A DNA stretch of 64,000 bases from Dyadobacter sandarakinus (GCF_016894445.1 NZ_CP056775.1:1118001-1182000); one strand, 5' to 3'. Numbered from the stretch's first letter, positions 40,492 through 49,906 are shown. A program made the numbers and translations. The notes: a model not told the origin generated them from the sequence alone.

Positions 40492-40992
40492 ATGAGCATT
40501 TTATTAAGAGATCAGGTGGGTTTTGGGGGGAGCTGCCACTGGTGTACCGAGGCCATATTCCGTTCCCTGAGAGGGGTCACGCAGGTCGAGCAGGGTTGGA
40601 TCAGCCCCAGCAGCGAACCGGAGGCATTTGCCGAAGCCGTAGTCGTGCATTTCGATCCGGCTGTGATTTCGGTAGAAACACTGATTGAAGTACACCTGCA
40701 CACGCACAGCTGTACTTCGGTGCATTCCATGCGTTCTAAATACCGGTCGGCGGTGTACACCTACCATGCGCAGCAGGCACAGGCAGCAGGGGCGGCGATC
40801 CGTGGGTTTCAAAAGGATTTTCCCAGTCCGATCATTACGCAGGTTCTTGAATTTGGTGCATTCAGGCTTAACAAGCAGGAGTACCTCGACTACTATTACA
40901 GCAACCCCGACAAGCCTTTTTGCAAGGTGTACATCGACCCAAAACTGAGGATTTTGCTTGACCGGTTTGCAGAAGTTGTAGATCAGAAATGA
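40492..40992 (+). CDS. msrA: Peptide-methionine sulfoxide reductase A-like protein (166 aa)
   Basis: Reduces the S form of methionine sulfoxide in proteins, in the cytosol. The classic motif G-C-F-W-G is replaced by G-S-C15-H-W-C18-T-E-A-I-F, which keeps the catalytic Cys at the right place; this variant is known among Bacteroidota MsrA proteins. The rest has the MsrA pattern (K-Y-R-S-A-V-Y-T-Y, then F-R-L-N-K-Q-E-Y-L-D-Y-Y). The ATG at 40492 gives a normal-length protein; the frame is open further upstream but overlaps the cupin gene. Confidence 0.85.
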   Translation: MSILLRDQVGFGGSCHWCTEAIFRSLRGVTQVEQGWISPSSEPEAFAEAVVVHFDPAVISVETLIEVHLHTHSCTSVHSMRSKYRSAVYTYHAQQAQAAGAAIRGFQKDFPSPIITQVLEFGAFRLNKQEYLDYYYSNPDKPFCKVYIDPKLRILLDRFAEVVDQK

Positions 40993-41049
40993 TTTTTATT
41001 AATATTTAGCTTAATTTTTGGAACATTCCATTTTAAACATGAAAACGTT

Positions 41050-41418
41050 ATGAAAACAAAGCACTACTTTCTGATCCTTGCCGCACTCAGCACCTTTTTC
41101 ATCGCAGCACGGCCAGGCTTTATGGCGGATGATCTGATCGGTACCTGGCAGTACCGGATCAGTGATGTGCCGCCGGAATATGAAGCCGGGACAATGGTTT
41201 TTGAACAAAAAGATAACAAAATGGTCGGGTATGTGGAGAGCGGAGCGAAAAACGAGATGAAGAACCTGATGGCTGATCAGGGAAAAGTCACTTTCACGAC
41301 AGAAAATGAACACGGAGAATTCAAATATTCATTCATGCAAAAAGGAGACACGCTCACCGGCTCAATAGGCTCTCAATACGGCGACTTCCCGATCAGGGCG
41401 GTTCGCAACGCTAAGTAG
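41050..41418 (+). CDS. Small exported hypothetical protein (122 aa)
   Basis: Unrecognised. A signal peptide covers about residues 1-24, and the mature part begins with L-I-G-T-W-Q-Y-R-I and is rich in beta-strand patterns, like small lipocalin-like or DUF-type exported proteins of Bacteroidota. No Cys for a lipid anchor. A strong terminator follows 73 bases after the stop, so it is probably a single-gene transcript. Confidence 0.7.
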   Translation: MKTKHYFLILAALSTFFIAARPGFMADDLIGTWQYRISDVPPEYEAGTMVFEQKDNKMVGYVESGAKNEMKNLMADQGKVTFTTENEHGEFKYSFMQKGDTLTGSIGSQYGDFPIRAVRNAK

Positions 41419-41491
41419 CAGGCGGAAAGTACGGAGTAAATTCTGGGTAATCGCATGTTTGCCGCTACCAGGGTTTTATTTGAAAGCCGAG

Positions 41492-41528
41492 AAAGTCCTG
41501 TGCATCTGACAGCACAGGACTTTTTTTT
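41492..41528 (+). terminator. Intrinsic terminator
   Basis: AAAGTCCTGTGC (41492-41503) pairs perfectly with GCACAGGACTTT (41512-41523), eight-base loop, followed directly by a run of T. It ends the transcript of the gene at 41050-41418. Confidence 0.85.
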
Positions 41529-41600
41529 AGCAACTTTGACCGCCCTGCGGAATTATTTCACCGCATTAATTTTTACCCTATACAGTCACTTCAGGTTACC

Positions 41601-42479
41601 ATGCAGGAAACAACCGGTCTTCTTGACCAGATCAGGCACCACGACAAGCTCGCGCTCGCTGTGAATGAGAACTGCGCCATTCCCCTGCCTGACGATGTGC
41701 TTAAAACATTGTTTAGTCCGCATAAACTTTCGTTTTATTACCTGATGTACGTCCACCAGGGGTCAGCAAGCTTTAAGGCCGACATGGAGGAGATTAGGCT
41801 TACAGACGGCCAGCTGGTTTTCGGGCTTCCCAACCAGATCTTCACCAATATGCCTTTTGGTGCTGGCGATCAGCATTATGCCGTGTCCTTTGATGAACAA
41901 ACGCTGGCGCTGCTTCCGCATGCCTATGCTTTTTTGGTCAATCCTTTCGCGTCCAATACGATCACCTTCGACAGCGATGCCAGGGAGCGTGTGCAGGTGC
42001 TTTTTTCTACTTTGTTCAAATTACTGCATACGCCCGGCAAGCAGCGCAATGCGGAAATCATCCTAGCGCATTTGCATACGCTGCTGACCGAGATCAACAG
42101 CGCCTACTTCCAGCAGGGCGGGGCTGAAATGCTACCAAACAGCAAGCTTTCCAAGTATGTGGCCTTCAAGGTAGCTGTCGAAACACACCTGACCGAGCAG
42201 CAGGATGTGCATTCCATTGCTGCGAAGCTGGCCATGACGACGGGAAATTTGTACGGGATTGTCAAAGAATTCTCAGGCTTTTCGCCCAAAGAATGGATCA
42301 CGCACCGGCTCATGCAGGAGGCCCGGCGCAAGCTGCACTATGCGCCTGTTCCCGTGAAAGAACTTGCCTATGAGCTGGGATTCAATGATCCGGATTATTT
42401 TTCAAGATTGTTCAAAAAGAGCACCGGCAAAAGCGTGAGTGCATTTCTGGAAGATCTGCGTGATTTGTCCAGCAACTGA
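41601..42479 (+). CDS. AraC-family transcriptional regulator (292 aa)
   Basis: A regulator with the C-terminal AraC double helix-turn-helix (residues about 190-288; S-I-A-A-K-L-A-M-T-T-G-N-L, then Y-E-L-G-F-N-D-P-D-Y-F-S-R-L-F-K-K). The N-terminal part resembles a cupin-like ligand domain. Similar in layout to the regulator at 35.6 kb but clearly different in sequence. It precedes an SDR gene by 69 bases on the same strand; control of that gene is the likely role. Confidence 0.9.
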   Translation: MQETTGLLDQIRHHDKLALAVNENCAIPLPDDVLKTLFSPHKLSFYYLMYVHQGSASFKADMEEIRLTDGQLVFGLPNQIFTNMPFGAGDQHYAVSFDEQTLALLPHAYAFLVNPFASNTITFDSDARERVQVLFSTLFKLLHTPGKQRNAEIILAHLHTLLTEINSAYFQQGGAEMLPNSKLSKYVAFKVAVETHLTEQQDVHSIAAKLAMTTGNLYGIVKEFSGFSPKEWITHRLMQEARRKLHYAPVPVKELAYELGFNDPDYFSRLFKKSTGKSVSAFLEDLRDLSSN

Positions 42480-42548
42480 GAAGATCCGTCCATCCCTGCG
42501 ATTTTTCGGTCTGGTACTTTTGATTGTTCACTTTAAAACAATCAGAAA

Positions 42549-43286
42549 ATGAAATCAGCACTCGTAACAGGAGCCAACAAAGGCATCGGCTTTGAAGTCG
42601 CAAAACTGCTCGCGCAAGAAGGATTTTTCGTCTACATCGGCAGCCGCAATCTCGAAAGTGGCAAGCAAGCGGCAGAAAAGCTCGGAGCATTGGGAATCAC
42701 GAATACGCAGGCAATTCAGCTGGACGTCACGGATGCTCAATCCATTCTGCATGCCAGTACCGCAATCGCTGCAAAAACGGATACACTGGATGTGCTGGTC
42801 AACAATGCAGGGATTTCCGGCGGGTTCCGGCAGTCCACCCTGGATACTCCGGCGGACGTATTTAGAAGCGTTTTCGAAACCAATGTGTTTGGCGTGGTCA
42901 GCGTTACGCAGGCATTTATGCCTTTGCTGAAAAAGTCAGCGGCTCCGCGCATCGTAAATGTCAGTACGAGCATGGCATCGCTGACCCTCGCTGCGGATAT
43001 ATTCGGTGACCAATATGCTGCACGCTACGTTGCGTACCAGTCTTCCAAATCAGCCCTCAATATGTATACGATCAACCTGGCATACGAACTGCGCGAAACT
43101 GCATTCAAAGTCAATGCGGTATGTCCCGGCTGGACAAAGACCGACTTCACTGCAAACCAGGGTACCAGCACCGCCGAAGAAGCTGCACAACGTATAACCC
43201 GGTACGCGCTGATTGATCAGGATGGGCCGACCGGGAAGTTTTTCAGTGAAGAATATTTCCCCGCGCCGGCAAATTGCCCTTGGTAG
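42549..43286 (+). CDS. SDR-family oxidoreductase (245 aa)
   Basis: A classical short-chain dehydrogenase: T-G-A-N-K-G-I-G-F at residues 7-15, N-N-A-G-I near 87, catalytic Tyr163 and Lys167 in Y-Q-S-S-K. The G-A-N-K-G-I-G pattern and the P-G-W-T-K-T-D-F end resemble carbonyl reductase-like members, which are NADPH-dependent. Substrate unknown. A TACTTTTG box at 42515-42522 may belong to its own promoter, so it need not depend on the AraC gene transcript. Confidence 0.88.
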   Translation: MKSALVTGANKGIGFEVAKLLAQEGFFVYIGSRNLESGKQAAEKLGALGITNTQAIQLDVTDAQSILHASTAIAAKTDTLDVLVNNAGISGGFRQSTLDTPADVFRSVFETNVFGVVSVTQAFMPLLKKSAAPRIVNVSTSMASLTLAADIFGDQYAARYVAYQSSKSALNMYTINLAYELRETAFKVNAVCPGWTKTDFTANQGTSTAEEAAQRITRYALIDQDGPTGKFFSEEYFPAPANCPW

Positions 43287-43387
43287 TACCGGCAGGATCT
43301 TAGTTTTTCATGATAAAATAATAGTAGCGCGCAATATGTTTTCACAACTGTGTACATTTAGGTAACAGTGGGTGCAAAACAGACAAG

Positions 43388-44080
43388 ATGGCTATGAAAA
43401 CGTATTTCCTATTGGCACTTGGGGCAGCTTTGGCGCAAATGCATGCGTATGGACAAGCGGGTACGGTCAGGCGCTGGCAGTTCGGGCTGATGGCAGGCCC
43501 GCAGTTTATGAACAGCGCGCCCCGGGTTGAGGGCGAAAAATGGAGTAAGGGCTTTATGGCGGCTGCCGACGTGAGTTATCGTTTGCAGGCGCCACGCAAA
43601 GGATGGTCCGTGCACATGCAGCCGGGCATCAACACTTACAGGACCAGGCGTGTGGAGGGTTCACCCAGCAATGCAACCTACATGAGTACAAAAATGAAAT
43701 CGAATACCATTTACCTGCCTTTGCTCATCCACTACAACTTTTTGGGCGGAAAGGTCAGGCCGTTTGCAGAGCTCGGCCTGAACTGGCGCTACGGCCTGCC
43801 ATTTACCATTGAAAGTAAAAGATGGGCTTGTTCCGGCAGCAGCGGCTGTTTACCATATGATAGCAAAAACAAATACAAAGTTTCCGAGCAGACACGCCAG
43901 CTGGGTGCCCTGGCCGCGGCGGGTGTGGAGATCGATCTCGGAAAGATTACGATTCCGCTCACGGTTCGGGTCATTGAAGATGTAAAGAAAAAAGAAGTTT
44001 TTGACGATCCGGCCCTGGGCGGAACCTACACGATCCCCAGAAGCCGGGTTGTCCAGATCTCGGCAGGCATTACACTTTAA
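43388..44080 (+). CDS. Outer membrane beta-barrel protein (230 aa)
   Basis: A porin-like barrel of the small Bacteroidota outer-membrane family. The signal peptide (about 1-22, ends Y-G-Q-A) is followed by alternating strands such as R-W-Q-F-G-L-M-A-G-P-Q-F and L-P-L-L-I-H-Y-N-F. The C-terminus R-V-V-Q-I-S-A-G-I-T-L fits a final strand. Two nearby ATG codons, at 43388 and 43394, could start it. Function unknown; probably structural or a small channel. Confidence 0.8.
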   Translation: MAMKTYFLLALGAALAQMHAYGQAGTVRRWQFGLMAGPQFMNSAPRVEGEKWSKGFMAAADVSYRLQAPRKGWSVHMQPGINTYRTRRVEGSPSNATYMSTKMKSNTIYLPLLIHYNFLGGKVRPFAELGLNWRYGLPFTIESKRWACSGSSGCLPYDSKNKYKVSEQTRQLGALAAAGVEIDLGKITIPLTVRVIEDVKKKEVFDDPALGGTYTIPRSRVVQISAGITL

Positions 44081-44099
44081 TGCAGAATGCTGCATGACC

Positions 44100-44123
44100 C
44101 GCCCGGCCTGAAAATGCCGGGCG
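44100..44123 (+). terminator. Terminator-like hairpin after the barrel gene
   Basis: CGCCCGGC (44100-44107) and GCCGGGCG (44116-44123) form a GC-rich stem with an eight-base loop. The following T-rich stretch is weak. It lies 20 bases after the stop of the gene at 43388-44080. Confidence 0.5.
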
Positions 44124-44232
44124 CTTCATTTCCCGGCACTTAGTACAAAAGCCTCCGTGATAATGCTGGTAAGCCAAAATACGACCCCGCCAAGCCTCTT
44201 CTTCTACAACTTCCGGCCGGGTAGATACTTTC

Positions 44233-44261
44233 TTGACAGAAACCGATTAGTTTTACATTTC
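44233..44261 (+). promoter_or_regulatory. Possible promoter of the response regulator/kai group
   Basis: TTG (44233-44235), 18 bases, then TACATTTC (44254-44261). One mismatch in the -7 box and a spacing one base shorter than usual. It is well placed for the response regulator at 44330. Confidence 0.4.
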
Positions 44262-44329
44262 TGAGGCTGTTCACATGCGGGAACGTGGCCCGTGGGTATA
44301 TTGTAGCAGCAAATCGCAGATTAAATAGA

Positions 44330-44734
44330 ATGACCGATTCAAGTTCAGGAAAGGCAATATTCATTGCAGACGATGACAGCGACGACCGATTTTTTATTAA
44401 AAATGCAATTACTTCGTCTGACATAAAGGCGGAGGTCATCGAAGCGGAGGACGGACTCGCGCTCATAGCCCTGCTGAAAAGTACCGCGCAGGAAGCATCA
44501 CTGATCATTGTCGATATGAACATGCCCAAAATGAACGGGATGGAGACCATTTCGCACGTTCGGCAGATTCCCGGCATACAGGAAGTACCGGTGGTCATTA
44601 TTTCAACATCGCCGGGCGAGCATCTCGCCGACAAGGCATCCAGAGCCGGGGTTGCAGCCGTATATAAAAAGCCAAATTCTCTCGAAGAATTTGACCGGCT
44701 GGTTCAACAACTTCAGGCAAAATTTCTACTTTAA
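44330..44734 (+). CDS. Single-domain response regulator (134 aa)
   Basis: A receiver domain without an output domain. The acidic pocket (A-D-D-D-S-D-D, residues 13-19), phosphoacceptor Asp62 in V-D-M-N-M-P-K-M-N-G, the Thr/Ser in I-I-S-T-S and Lys in Y-K-K-P are all present. The ATG at 44330 is chosen because earlier codons lie outside the fold. It lies 26 bases before kaiC, so it is probably co-transcribed and may receive phosphate from the kinase at the end of the group. Confidence 0.9.
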   Translation: MTDSSSGKAIFIADDDSDDRFFIKNAITSSDIKAEVIEAEDGLALIALLKSTAQEASLIIVDMNMPKMNGMETISHVRQIPGIQEVPVVIISTSPGEHLADKASRAGVAAVYKKPNSLEEFDRLVQQLQAKFLL

Positions 44735-44760
44735 TACAAAAACTCTCTTCGACGGACGCT

Positions 44761-46461
44761 ATGATTGACGATCCAACCAAACTGAATTTTCAAAAACTGC
44801 CCAAGGCGCAAACGGGCATAGCCGGCCTGGACCAGATTACCTACGGCGGACTGCCCAAAGGAAGGCCGACGCTGATTTGCGGAGGAGCGGGTTCGGGAAA
44901 AACATTGATGGCCATGGAGTTCCTGGTGCATGGTGCCCAGACCTTCAACGAGCCCGGCGTTTTTGTGGCTTTTGAAGAAAAATCAGATGAACTCGCTCAG
45001 AATGTCATATCACTCGGCTTTGACCTCAAACAGCTGGAAAAGGACAAGCTGATCAAAGTTGATCATGTGCGTGTGGAGCGCAGCGAAATTGAGGAGACAG
45101 GCGAATATAATCTTGAAGGATTGTTCATCAGGCTCGGCTATGCGATCGACAGTATTGGCGCAAAACGTGTGGTACTGGATACGCTCGAAAGCCTTTTTTC
45201 CGGGTTGAGCAACCAAGCTATCCTGAGGGCCGAGCTGAGAAGGTTGTTTCAATGGCTGAAAGACAAGCAGGTTACCGCTGTGATCACGGGTGAGCAAGGC
45301 GATGCCAACCTGACGAGGCAGGGCCTTGAAGAGTACGTTTCGGACTGCGTGATCCTGCTTGACCATCGCATTGAAAATAAGGTATCAACCCGCATCCTCC
45401 GCATTGTCAAGTACCGCGGTACGGTGCATGGTACCAATGAATATCCTTTTCTGATCGACGAGGAGGGCATATCCGTGCTGCCGGTAACCTCTCTCAAACT
45501 AAACAATGACGTATCCCTGGAAAGGATTCCTTCCGGCATTCAGGGATTGGACAAGATGCTGGGAGGTGAAGGTTTTTTCAAAGGCAGCAGCATTTTGGTT
45601 TCCGGTACGGCAGGTACGGGTAAAACAAGCATTGCAGCGAATTTTGTGGATCAGGCATGCAGGGATGGAAGGCGGTGCGTGTTTTTTGCTTTCGAAGAAT
45701 CCCAGCAGCAGATTATCCGCAACATGCGGTCTATCAACATTGATCTTCAGGAACATGTTGACAATGAACTCCTGCATTTCAGTGCGTCGAGGCCCACATT
45801 GCACGGCCTTGAGTTGCACCTCGTATCGATGACCAAGACGATCGAAAAGATTAATCCCGACATTGTTGTGCTGGACCCGATCACGAACCTGATCACGGTA
45901 GGCTCAACCAGCGAGGTGAAGAGCCTTTTGACGAGGCTGATCGATTATCTACAAATGAAGCAGATTACGGTCATGTTTACCGCACTTGCTTTGAGGGACA
46001 ACAAGTCGGAACAATCCGACGAAGGAATATCGTCCCTGGTAGACGCCTGGCTGCTGGTGCGGGACATTGAATCCAATGGAGAACGCAACAGGGGCCTGTA
46101 CGTGATGAAATCCAGAGGTATGAAGCATTCCAACCAGGTCAGGGAGTTTGTCATTTCAGATGAAGGGATCAAGCTCGTTGATGTATTCCTCGGCCCCGAC
46201 GGCGTACTAACGGGCTCAGCCAGGGAAACACAGCAGCTGATCGAAAAAACCGGTCTGGCGATCCGCGATCACGCGGTATCACGAAAAGACCGCGAAATTG
46301 AAAGAAAGCGCCTGGTACTGGAATCGAAAATCACGTCCCTCAAGGAAGAATTCGAATCGGTACAGGAGGATCTTAACAAGACATACATCGAGGAAGAGCT
46401 CAGGAAGAATATTTTAGAGGAGAACAGACAGGAGCTCACCCAAAAAAGAGATAAGCAATGA
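44761..46461 (+). CDS. kaiC: KaiC-like circadian clock ATPase (566 aa)
   Basis: A double-domain RecA-like ATPase. The first domain has Walker A G41-G-A-G-S-G-K47-T48 and Glu72-Glu73; the second has S281-G-T-A-G-T-G-K288-T289 and Glu312-Glu313. The cyanobacterial phosphosites Ser431/Thr432 align with Ser424/Ser425 in G-I-S-S-L-V-D, so phosphorylation could still occur, with Ser in place of Thr. The C-terminus (about 495-566) is a long charged coiled coil instead of the usual short tail. Its stop overlaps the first kaiB start as ATGA. No kaiA is present, as in most non-cyanobacterial Kai systems. Confidence 0.93.
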   Translation: MIDDPTKLNFQKLPKAQTGIAGLDQITYGGLPKGRPTLICGGAGSGKTLMAMEFLVHGAQTFNEPGVFVAFEEKSDELAQNVISLGFDLKQLEKDKLIKVDHVRVERSEIEETGEYNLEGLFIRLGYAIDSIGAKRVVLDTLESLFSGLSNQAILRAELRRLFQWLKDKQVTAVITGEQGDANLTRQGLEEYVSDCVILLDHRIENKVSTRILRIVKYRGTVHGTNEYPFLIDEEGISVLPVTSLKLNNDVSLERIPSGIQGLDKMLGGEGFFKGSSILVSGTAGTGKTSIAANFVDQACRDGRRCVFFAFEESQQQIIRNMRSINIDLQEHVDNELLHFSASRPTLHGLELHLVSMTKTIEKINPDIVVLDPITNLITVGSTSEVKSLLTRLIDYLQMKQITVMFTALALRDNKSEQSDEGISSLVDAWLLVRDIESNGERNRGLYVMKSRGMKHSNQVREFVISDEGIKLVDVFLGPDGVLTGSARETQQLIEKTGLAIRDHAVSRKDREIERKRLVLESKITSLKEEFESVQEDLNKTYIEEELRKNILEENRQELTQKRDKQ

Positions 46462-46778
46462 TTTCAGACATGACAAATACAGAGCCGGCCAACGGCATTT
46501 GGGAGCTCAGGCTCTATATCGCCGGACAAACACCCAGATCGGTGGCTGCGCTTTCCAACCTTAAAAGGTACTGCGAGGAGCATCTTAAAGACAAGTACAC
46601 CATTGAAGTGATTGACCTACTCCAGCATCCGCAACTGGCTGAGGGAGACCAGATACTTGCTATCCCGACACTGGTCAAGAAGGTGCCCGAACCCATCCGC
46701 AAGATCATCGGTGACTTGTCCAATGAAGAGAAGGTACTGGTCGGTCTGGATATCCGTTCGACGGACAGACAGCCATGA
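46458..46778 (+). CDS. kaiB: KaiB-like protein, copy 1 (106 aa)
   Basis: A thioredoxin-like-fold clock protein that binds KaiC. The sequence is close to canonical Kai[13 protein letters not shown] near the start, [11 protein letters not shown], then [12 protein letters not shown]. The Gly-Asp pair near the fold-switch region is kept. It starts inside the kaiC stop (ATGA overlap); a second ATG at 46470 is also possible. Its own stop overlaps the second kaiB. Confidence 0.92.
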   Translation: MISDMTNTEPANGIWELRLYIAGQTPRSVAALSNLKRYCEEHLKDKYTIEVIDLLQHPQLAEGDQILAIPTLVKKVPEPIRKIIGDLSNEEKVLVGLDIRSTDRQP

Positions 46779-47098
46779 ACCAGGATCAGCCGGCACCGGA
46801 GTCAGGTCAGGACCACGACGACAGCGGCATGTATGTGCTGCGGTTATATGTTGCGGGCGCTTCGCCCAATTCTACGCGGGCGATTGTGAACATCCGGGAA
46901 ATTTGTGAACGGCATCTGAGTGGTAATTACAAGTTGCAGATCATTGATGTGTATCAGGATAAAACACTGGCGTCGCGGGAGCAGCTGCTCGCTTTGCCGC
47001 TTCTTGTAAGGGAACGTCCCTATCCTGAAAAGAAACTCGTCGGAGATATGTCCGACACTGCCAAAGTTTTAAATGGCCTCGGGATTTCCCCGGCATAG
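46775..47098 (+). CDS. kaiB2: KaiB-like protein, copy 2 (107 aa)
   Basis: A second, more divergent KaiB-like protein. After an acidic, Asp-rich start (residues 5-18) it keeps [12 protein letters not shown] and [12 protein letters not shown], but I-P-T is changed to L-P-L. The two KaiB proteins differ throughout, so this is an old duplication, not a recent one. It overlaps copy 1 by four bases and is followed after two bases by the kinase gene. It may bind a different KaiC state or the kinase (inference). Confidence 0.88.
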   Translation: MNQDQPAPESGQDHDDSGMYVLRLYVAGASPNSTRAIVNIREICERHLSGNYKLQIIDVYQDKTLASREQLLALPLLVRERPYPEKKLVGDMSDTAKVLNGLGISPA

Positions 47099-47100
47099 AA

Positions 47101-48426
47101 ATGGACCAATCAAGAACATATGAATCGCTGCAGGAAGCGGTAAGGCACCTTTCGCAGCAATTACAGGAAGCAAACGATACCATCGAAGCGATCAGGACCG
47201 GCCAGGTGGATGCCATCATAGTGAATGATCCGGTGGCAGGGGATAAGTTGTACACGCTCAAATCGGCCGATCAGACTTACCGGGTATTTATTGAACAAAT
47301 GAATGAAGGTGCGGTGACCCTGGACCGCCAGGGTACTGTGCTGTATTGCAATTCCATGTTTGCTAGGATGGTGGGCACGCCTCTTTCAGATATCGTGGGA
47401 TCGTCATTGAAATCCTTTATAGCCGAAAACTGCCTGCAGTTATTTGAGGAACTGATTCATTCGGGTTGGGAAAACGATAAGAAACTGGAACTGTCTATCC
47501 GGCAGCACAACAAGATCATCCCATGCCAGCTCTCGGTGGCGACCCTTGAACTGGACGGGCGTGAGTCGCTCAGCGTGATCGTGACGGATCTTTCCTTTCA
47601 GAAAGACATCCAGAAGCTGTTAAAAGAAAATAACAGGCGTCTCGAAGAAGCCAACCAGCAGCTCGAAGCCAGTAACCATGATCTGCAGCAATTTGCGTCT
47701 GTGGCATCGCACGACATGCAGGAGCCTTTGCGTAAAATCCTGATTTTTTCAAATCTGCTGGCCACATCCTACGGGAATGAGATCACGCCGGAGATCAGGA
47801 CCTACCTGGATAAAATCTCGGCCTCTTCCATGCGCATGCGCAGCATGGTGAGCGACATTCTGAAATATTCCCGCCTTTCCAGCCAGCAGGCTGCCCCTCA
47901 GCTTTTTGGGATCAATGAACTGATCAGGGAGATTGAGGATGACTACGAGCTCCTGATCGAAGAAAAGAATGTGGAGCTGATATTGGGTGAGCTGCCCGTC
48001 GTGGAAGGTAACCGCTCGCAGATCAAGCAGGTGTTTCAGAACCTGATCAGCAACTCCATCAAGTTTGCCAGTGCCCATACGCATCCCGTCATCAAAATTT
48101 ACGCACTGCCGGCGGAAGAAGGTGCGCCGGGCGATGTAGCACCTGCGCATGCTTTGTGCCGCATCGTGGTGGAGGACAATGGGATCGGGTTTGATATGAA
48201 ATATGGCGAGAAGATATTTTCTCTTTTTGAGAGACTCAATAATAAGGAGAGCTATGAAGGTTCAGGTATTGGCCTCTCGATCACAAAAAAGATCATCGAG
48301 CGGCACGGAGGTACTATCTCAGCCGAAAGCAGGGAAGGTGCCGGTGCTTGTTTTACCATAGCTATACCGCTCCGTCAGAATCTGCCCGACGGCCAGGAAG
48401 CACCCGGCAGCAACAATCCTGCTTGA
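47101..48426 (+). CDS. PAS histidine kinase of the kai operon (441 aa)
   Basis: A cytoplasmic sensor kinase. Coiled coil at about 5-35, PAS domain at about 60-170, second coiled coil at 175-200, HisKA with H204 in A-S-H-D-M-Q-E-P, and HATPase with N-L-I-S-N-S-I-K-F, D-N-G-I-G-F and G-S-G-I-G-L-S-I. It lacks the KaiB-like domain of cyanobacterial SasA. The gene begins two bases after kaiB2, so it belongs to the same transcript, and the single-domain regulator at the head of the group is the natural phosphate acceptor (inference). Confidence 0.92.
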   Translation: MDQSRTYESLQEAVRHLSQQLQEANDTIEAIRTGQVDAIIVNDPVAGDKLYTLKSADQTYRVFIEQMNEGAVTLDRQGTVLYCNSMFARMVGTPLSDIVGSSLKSFIAENCLQLFEELIHSGWENDKKLELSIRQHNKIIPCQLSVATLELDGRESLSVIVTDLSFQKDIQKLLKENNRRLEEANQQLEASNHDLQQFASVASHDMQEPLRKILIFSNLLATSYGNEITPEIRTYLDKISASSMRMRSMVSDILKYSRLSSQQAAPQLFGINELIREIEDDYELLIEEKNVELILGELPVVEGNRSQIKQVFQNLISNSIKFASAHTHPVIKIYALPAEEGAPGDVAPAHALCRIVVEDNGIGFDMKYGEKIFSLFERLNNKESYEGSGIGLSITKKIIERHGGTISAESREGAGACFTIAIPLRQNLPDGQEAPGSNNPA

Positions 48427-48707
48427 GTAACCGGCATCCGGCAGGTAGTTGTACTCCCTCGATGCCGCCAGCCTTAACCATCCCGGCTGCTTTGTCCTGA
48501 GCCGGGCGGTCGTCCAGGACACTGATCTCAAACAACCTTTCCTGCATTTCGCAAGTTTTGATGCACCTTACTACCGTGCGCAGCCTGTTACCAGGTTGTG
48601 CAATGATGATGGTAAGAATTGGCACGGCATGCCTGGCACAGTTTTCACTGTGTAACCGGCTTGCAGCGCAGGTTGCTGCATTTGGTAACATTAACATCAA
48701 CAAAACT

Positions 48708-49331
48708 ATGGCTGAGTTAGACGTACAACCCAAGAAAAAAAGTCCCTGGTGGATCTGGCTGATTGTGGCAGCAATTGTAATTGCGCTCATCTTTTTTATT
48801 CAGAGCCGGAACGACGATAACCTGAATCAGGCGGAAGGTGCCGGTAAAGGTGATACCACTGCCATGACAGGCGCGGCAACCCTGTCCGACTTTGACAATG
48901 TTGACTTTGATGCTGCCGAAACCACGTATGGCGAGCTGACCGACTCTTCAATCAGTGTGAGAGGCAATGCGGATTATGCGATTTACGGACTGGGTGAAAA
49001 TATCCTTTTCTCAGTAGGGGATACTGCCATTCAGGCCAGCGCTCAAAGTGCACTCAAGCAAATTGCAACTTCCCTGAACCAGCGTTATAAAGGTGTTTCC
49101 CTGGCCGTGTACGGCAGTACCGACTCTACCGGAAGCGCCGCGACGAACAAGGAACTGGGAAAAACAAGGGCGGAAGCCGTGAAAAACTGGCTGGTTGCCA
49201 ATGCGGACATTCCCGCAAGTTCTATTTCGGTGTACTCGCGGGGACAGTCTAGCCCGGTCGCGGCGAATGCGACTCCCGAAGGTCGGCAGATGAACCGGCG
49301 GGTGGATATTGTAGCAAGAATTAAAAAGTAG
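48708..49331 (+). CDS. OmpA-family peptidoglycan-binding protein (207 aa)
   Basis: An envelope protein with one membrane segment near the start (residues about 12-30, W-W-I-W-L-I-V-A-A-I-V-I) and an OmpA-like domain in the C-terminal 115 residues (V-G-D-T-A-I-Q-A-S-A, then N-R-R-V-D-I-V). The OmpA domain binds peptidoglycan, so the protein links inner membrane and wall. The frame is open upstream, but the ATG at 48708 gives the expected N-terminus. It is followed after 35 bases by the PRC-barrel gene and the two are probably co-transcribed. Confidence 0.88.
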   Translation: MAELDVQPKKKSPWWIWLIVAAIVIALIFFIQSRNDDNLNQAEGAGKGDTTAMTGAATLSDFDNVDFDAAETTYGELTDSSISVRGNADYAIYGLGENILFSVGDTAIQASAQSALKQIATSLNQRYKGVSLAVYGSTDSTGSAATNKELGKTRAEAVKNWLVANADIPASSISVYSRGQSSPVAANATPEGRQMNRRVDIVARIKK

Positions 49332-49366
49332 ATAGGCAGAGAAAATCAACCAAAATCTGAATCAAC

Positions 49367-49870
49367 ATGGATTTAAATGAAAATACAGGAAGTTCCGGCT
49401 ACCTGGAAGAACTTGGAGGGAGTGATTTCGAAATCGTTGATGACCAGCCGGATATCCGCGGCTGGGATGTGAAAGATACGAGCGGCAGAGAGCTTGGAGA
49501 GGTAAATGAGCTGATCTTCGATAAGCAATCGCGGAAGGTGCGGTATCTGGTGATTGACCTTGCTGATAATGTCGTAGGTATCAATCCAAGGGTAGTGTTG
49601 CTGCCAATCGGCCTGGCTACGCTGCACGAGAGTGATGATGATGTGATCCTGGCGGCACTTACCGCCGATCGCCTGAATGTACTTCCTGAGTACGAAAAAG
49701 GAAAGATCACGCCGCATGTGGAAGCGCGCATTCGAGATACCTTTACGGGACTCGCGGCAGCCGTAGCTGCCGGGGCAGAAACCTACCAGAGTCATCCGGA
49801 AGGTTTCTACGAGCACGAGCATTTTAATGATCAGCAGTTTTACAGGAACCGCAGGCGGATCACAGAATAG
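49367..49870 (+). CDS. PRC-barrel domain protein (167 aa)
   Basis: A soluble protein with one PRC-barrel domain (about 20-80: D-I-R-G-W-D-V-K-D-T-S-G-R-E-L-G-E-V-N-E-L-I), known from photosynthetic reaction centre subunit H and RimM. The C-terminal part is rich in Glu, Tyr and His. Stand-alone PRC-barrel proteins are often stress-linked, but their roles are not well defined. It ends just before a long bidirectional-looking hairpin. Confidence 0.85.
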   Translation: MDLNENTGSSGYLEELGGSDFEIVDDQPDIRGWDVKDTSGRELGEVNELIFDKQSRKVRYLVIDLADNVVGINPRVVLLPIGLATLHESDDDVILAALTADRLNVLPEYEKGKITPHVEARIRDTFTGLAAAVAAGAETYQSHPEGFYEHEHFNDQQFYRNRRRITE

Positions 49871-49906
49871 CAAGAATTTGCATTTTAATGAATGCATACA
49901 GGCCGG

